NCBI RefSeq assembly: GCF_900142175.1
Contig: NZ_FQZX01000001.1
Location: forward strand, 1,054,001 to 1,118,000
Length of the DNA: 64,000 bases
Direction of reading: 5' to 3'
From: Maribacter aquivivus
GTDB lineage: Bacteria > Bacteroidota > Bacteroidia > Flavobacteriales > Flavobacteriaceae
Under the pieces are notes generated by a model, which saw only the letters and a program-made list of their open reading frames with translations, was not told where the DNA came from and did not search any database. The position numbers and the translations under genes were made by a program. Positions 61,807 to 64,000 of this stretch are shown one piece after another. How positions within the stretch are numbered: the stretch's first letter is position 1; each line of letters starts with the position of its first letter.

Positions 61807-62799
61807 ATGAAAAGAAAAAGTTTTATTCGAATGGCCTCTATTGTAGGTATTGGAATCTCGTTATTAGGAACTTACGCGTGTAAGGAAACTAAAAAAGAAA
61901 AAGTGGAAAATTCTGAAGTCGTAGCAAAAGACAGTAATGTTGAGCCTTTTTTTAAATTATCTCTAGCACAATGGTCAATGCATAAAATGATCAGAGAAGA
62001 TGGTGTTGATCCATATACTTTTGCTGAAAAAGCTAAAAATTGGGGATTTACAGGATTAGAATATGTAAGTCAGCTATATAATCCTGAATTAGAAGAAGCA
62101 GGTTATTCTGAGGAGGCTATGGCAAATTTTGTGGCAAAATCTAATGCAGAGGCTGAGAAATACGGAATGAAGAACGTGTTGATCATGATCGATGGTCAAG
62201 GTAATTTAGCGGTTAATGACGAAGCTGAAAGAAACGAGACGGTAGAGAAGCATAAAAAATGGGTAGATGCGGCAGCAGCTATGGGTTGCCATGCTATTAG
62301 AGTTAACCTTAATGGTAGTAGCGTGCCAGAAGAATGGATCAAGAATTCTGTTGACGGACTTACCAAATTAGCGACTTATGCAAAAACTAAGAATATTAAT
62401 GTATTGGTAGAGAATCATGGCGGATTATCATCTAACGGAGAGTTGCATGCTCAGGTGATGAAAACTGTAAATATGGATAACTGTGGAAGCTTACCTGATT
62501 TTGGGAATTTCTGTATAGAGCGTAAGCCTGATAGTTGGGATTGCTTAAAGGAGTATGATAAATACAAAGGTGTTAAAGAATTAATGCCATATGCCAAGGC
62601 AGTAAGTGCAAAATCTAACAATTTTGATGCTGACGGATATGATACTGGTATCGACTATGTACAAATGCTAAAAATTGTAAAAGAAGAAGGATATACCGGG
62701 TTTATTGGAGTAGAATACGAAGGTTCTGAAATTAGTGAAGAAGCAGGTATAATTGCTACTAGAGATCTTTTGTTGAAAGCAGCAAAAGAAATAGAATAA
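61807..62799 (+). CDS. Lipoprotein TIM-barrel sugar isomerase/epimerase-like protein
   Basis: A 330-residue protein of the xylose-isomerase-like TIM-barrel clan. The N-terminus ends GTYAC with Cys25, a lipobox, so the mature protein is probably a periplasmic or outer-membrane lipoprotein. Metal-site segments include LEYVSQLYNPE, INVLVENHGGLSS, LPDFGNF and GVEYEGSEISE. It is divergent from the GMC gene with about 170 bases between, and may process the product of that dehydrogenase. It differs in sequence from the other TIM-barrel gene at 58271-59194, so the locus has two non-identical enzymes. Confidence 0.87.
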   Translation: MKRKSFIRMASIVGIGISLLGTYACKETKKEKVENSEVVAKDSNVEPFFKLSLAQWSMHKMIREDGVDPYTFAEKAKNWGFTGLEYVSQLYNPELEEAGYSEEAMANFVAKSNAEAEKYGMKNVLIMIDGQGNLAVNDEAERNETVEKHKKWVDAAAAMGCHAIRVNLNGSSVPEEWIKNSVDGLTKLATYAKTKNINVLVENHGGLSSNGELHAQVMKTVNMDNCGSLPDFGNFCIERKPDSWDCLKEYDKYKGVKELMPYAKAVSAKSNNFDADGYDTGIDYVQMLKIVKEEGYTGFIGVEYEGSEISEEAGIIATRDLLLKAAKEIE

Positions 62800-62814
62800 T
62801 CAAGAGTATGATTT

Positions 62815-63258
62815 ATGGAGACTTTTTTTAATGAAATATTCGATTATAATTTTCACTGCAACAAGAAACTTATAGAACAGTGTTTGGCACTAAATGCAGT
62901 ACCGCCAGAAACCATGCGTCTATTTAGCCATATATTAAATGCGCATCATCTTTGGAACGCGAGAGTTTTAAATAAACCTAGTGAATACGAAGTTTGGCAA
63001 GAACATGATGTAAAAAACTGGGCAGATATTCATTATGAAAATCAACGTAGTTCGTTCGAGATAGTCACTAATGCAGATAATTTTGATAAGCGTATAGATT
63101 ATGAGAATACCGAAGGGCGATTGTTTACCAATACCTTGCAGGATATTCTTTTTCATATCATCAATCATTCTACAAGTCATAGAGGGCAAATTGCTGTAGA
63201 TTTTAGAAATAATGATGAAAAACCTATAAGCTCAGATTATGTTTATTACAAAAGATAA
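62815..63258 (+). CDS. DinB-like four-helix protein
   Basis: A 147-residue all-helical protein of the DinB/YfiT-like clan, metal-dependent enzymes that often use low-molecular-weight thiols. Three histidines suit the metal site: one in LNAHHLWNARV near 43-46 and two in HIINHSTSHRGQI near 118-127. It follows the TIM-barrel lipoprotein gene by 15 bases and its stop abuts the start of the transporter gene. Its reaction is not predictable from the sequence. Confidence 0.82.
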   Translation: METFFNEIFDYNFHCNKKLIEQCLALNAVPPETMRLFSHILNAHHLWNARVLNKPSEYEVWQEHDVKNWADIHYENQRSSFEIVTNADNFDKRIDYENTEGRLFTNTLQDILFHIINHSTSHRGQIAVDFRNNDEKPISSDYVYYKR

Positions 63259-64000
63259 ATGAAAAATAAAGTCAGAGCGCAGCTTTGCTTCATGATGTTT
63301 TTAGAATTTTTTATTTGGGGTGCATGGTTCGTAACTCTAGGTACATTTTTAGGAAATAATTTAAAAGCAACAGACGGTGAAATAGCATTGGCATTTTCAA
63401 CACAATCATGGGGAGCTATCATTGCTCCCTTTGTTATTGGGATTATAGCCGACAGATATTTTAATGCTGAGAAAATCTTAGGGATTTTACATCTTCTAGG
63501 CGCAGTTCTTATGTATTTTATGTACCAAAGTAGTGTCTTCGATGATTTCTATATTTTGGTATTAGCATATATGATTTTATATATGCCAACCTTAGCATTG
63601 GTTAATTCGGTTTCTTTTAATCAAATGAAAAATCCGGCCAAGGAGTTTTCTATGGTTAGGGTATTTGGAACTGCAGGTTGGATTATTGCCGGACTCTCTA
63701 TCAGCTACGTTTTTAGCTGGGATCAAGGTGAAAATATTGGGCAGGGTTTATTGAAAAATACTTTTTTAATGACTGCAATTGCTTCATTAGTTTTAGGAGT
63801 ATTCAGTTTTACTTTACCTAAAACACCACCTAAAGCAGCTAGTTCAGAAAAACTAGGATTGAAAGAAATTTTAGGTTTAGATTCTTTGAGTTTATTTAAG
63901 GATAAGAATTTTTTAATATTCTTTGTTTCTTCGGTATTAATATGTATTCCTTTGGCCTTCTATTATCAAAATGCAAATCCTTTTCTAGTAGAAATTGGCA
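63259..64000 (+). CDS. MFS transporter, nucleoside:H+ symporter (NupG) type, 3-prime end outside the window
   Basis: The ATG at 63259-63261 abuts the stop of the DinB-like gene (taa then atg), and the frame is open to the window end, 247 codons. The start MKNKVRAQLCFMMFLEFFIW and GAWFVTLGTFLG is that of the NupG/XapB family, and about six hydrophobic segments are visible. In Bacteroidota such transporters are often found next to GMC oxidoreductases and TIM-barrel enzymes, so the real substrate may be an oxidised sugar rather than a nucleoside; that is inference. The C-terminal half is not seen. Confidence 0.88.
   Translation, partial: MKNKVRAQLCFMMFLEFFIWGAWFVTLGTFLGNNLKATDGEIALAFSTQSWGAIIAPFVIGIIADRYFNAEKILGILHLLGAVLMYFMYQSSVFDDFYILVLAYMILYMPTLALVNSVSFNQMKNPAKEFSMVRVFGTAGWIIAGLSISYVFSWDQGENIGQGLLKNTFLMTAIASLVLGVFSFTLPKTPPKAASSEKLGLKEILGLDSLSLFKDKNFLIFFVSSVLICIPLAFYYQNANPFLVEIG

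Noticed and set aside
1..64000. tRNA, rRNA and CRISPR arrays
   Set aside because: I looked in the intergenic gaps for cloverleaf-like sequences and for evenly spaced direct repeats and saw none; a covariance-model scan would be needed to be sure.

Overview
The window looks like chromosomal DNA of a free-living, probably marine, member of the Flavobacteriaceae (Bacteroidota). The signs are low GC, no Shine-Dalgarno-like leaders, promoter elements of the Bacteroidota form TAnnTTTG, a fused hemC-hemD gene, and typical families: two-component propeller kinases, VPS10/BNR proteins, GMC oxidoreductases with TIM-barrel partners, and DUF3050, DUF4421 and DUF1460 proteins. The genus is not fixed by what I can see; Maribacter/Zobellia-like is a guess. 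I recognise no rRNA, tRNA, CRISPR array, transposase or integrase.

Region 1 (1-2520) is accessory DNA. One gene encodes an ABC-type ATPase fused to a TOPRIM/DUF4435-like nuclease domain, resembling a merged AriA-AriB (PARIS-like) or OLD-family defence protein. It lies between oppositely oriented copies of GTTGGCTAAC, each next to hairpins, and the start of another same-strand ORF follows the left copy, so it looks like a cassette in an array. Two TetR-operator-like palindromes without a regulator follow.

Region 2 (2524-34727) is core metabolism dominated by haem synthesis: hemB; an operon read leftwards from hemA through hemCD, a four-helix-bundle gene, hemE, a GNAT gene, hemF and a DUF4421 gene; then hemH next to a DUF3050 gene, and hemJ further on. 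A PchR-like AraC regulator is divergent from hemA. Interspersed are ogt, a CNNM/CorC-like protein, a serine hydrolase, an ABC ATPase plus an ABC permease-M1 peptidase fusion, a PhzF protein, a DUF1460 protein, an MscS channel, a MATE pump, an alpha/beta hydrolase and two tandem VPS10/BNR proteins. The four-helix-bundle gene is flanked by inverted repeats and looks like an insertion at the hemCD stop codon.

Region 3 (34766-57942) holds signalling and housekeeping genes: a propeller histidine kinase lacking the regulator half, a transglutaminase, an NtrY-like kinase with an enoyl-CoA hydratase, a PA0069-type radical SAM protein ending in a clamp-binding-like motif, a hyaluronan-synthase-like glycosyltransferase, an HD/PlsC pair, a bacilliredoxin, TerB-DnaJ, HupE, a dCMP deaminase and S41 peptidase, MarC, DUF3109, a LytTR regulator with a TPR kinase, and several small membrane-protein ORFs.

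Region 4 (57943-64000) is a sugar oxidation locus: a GMC dehydrogenase with a CX5CX3C motif expected to hold a 3Fe-4S cluster, its Tat-exported small subunit, two exported TIM-barrel proteins on either side, a DinB-like protein and a NupG-type transporter cut off by the window end. Together they suggest periplasmic oxidation of a sugar or glycoside, processing by the TIM-barrel enzymes, and uptake.
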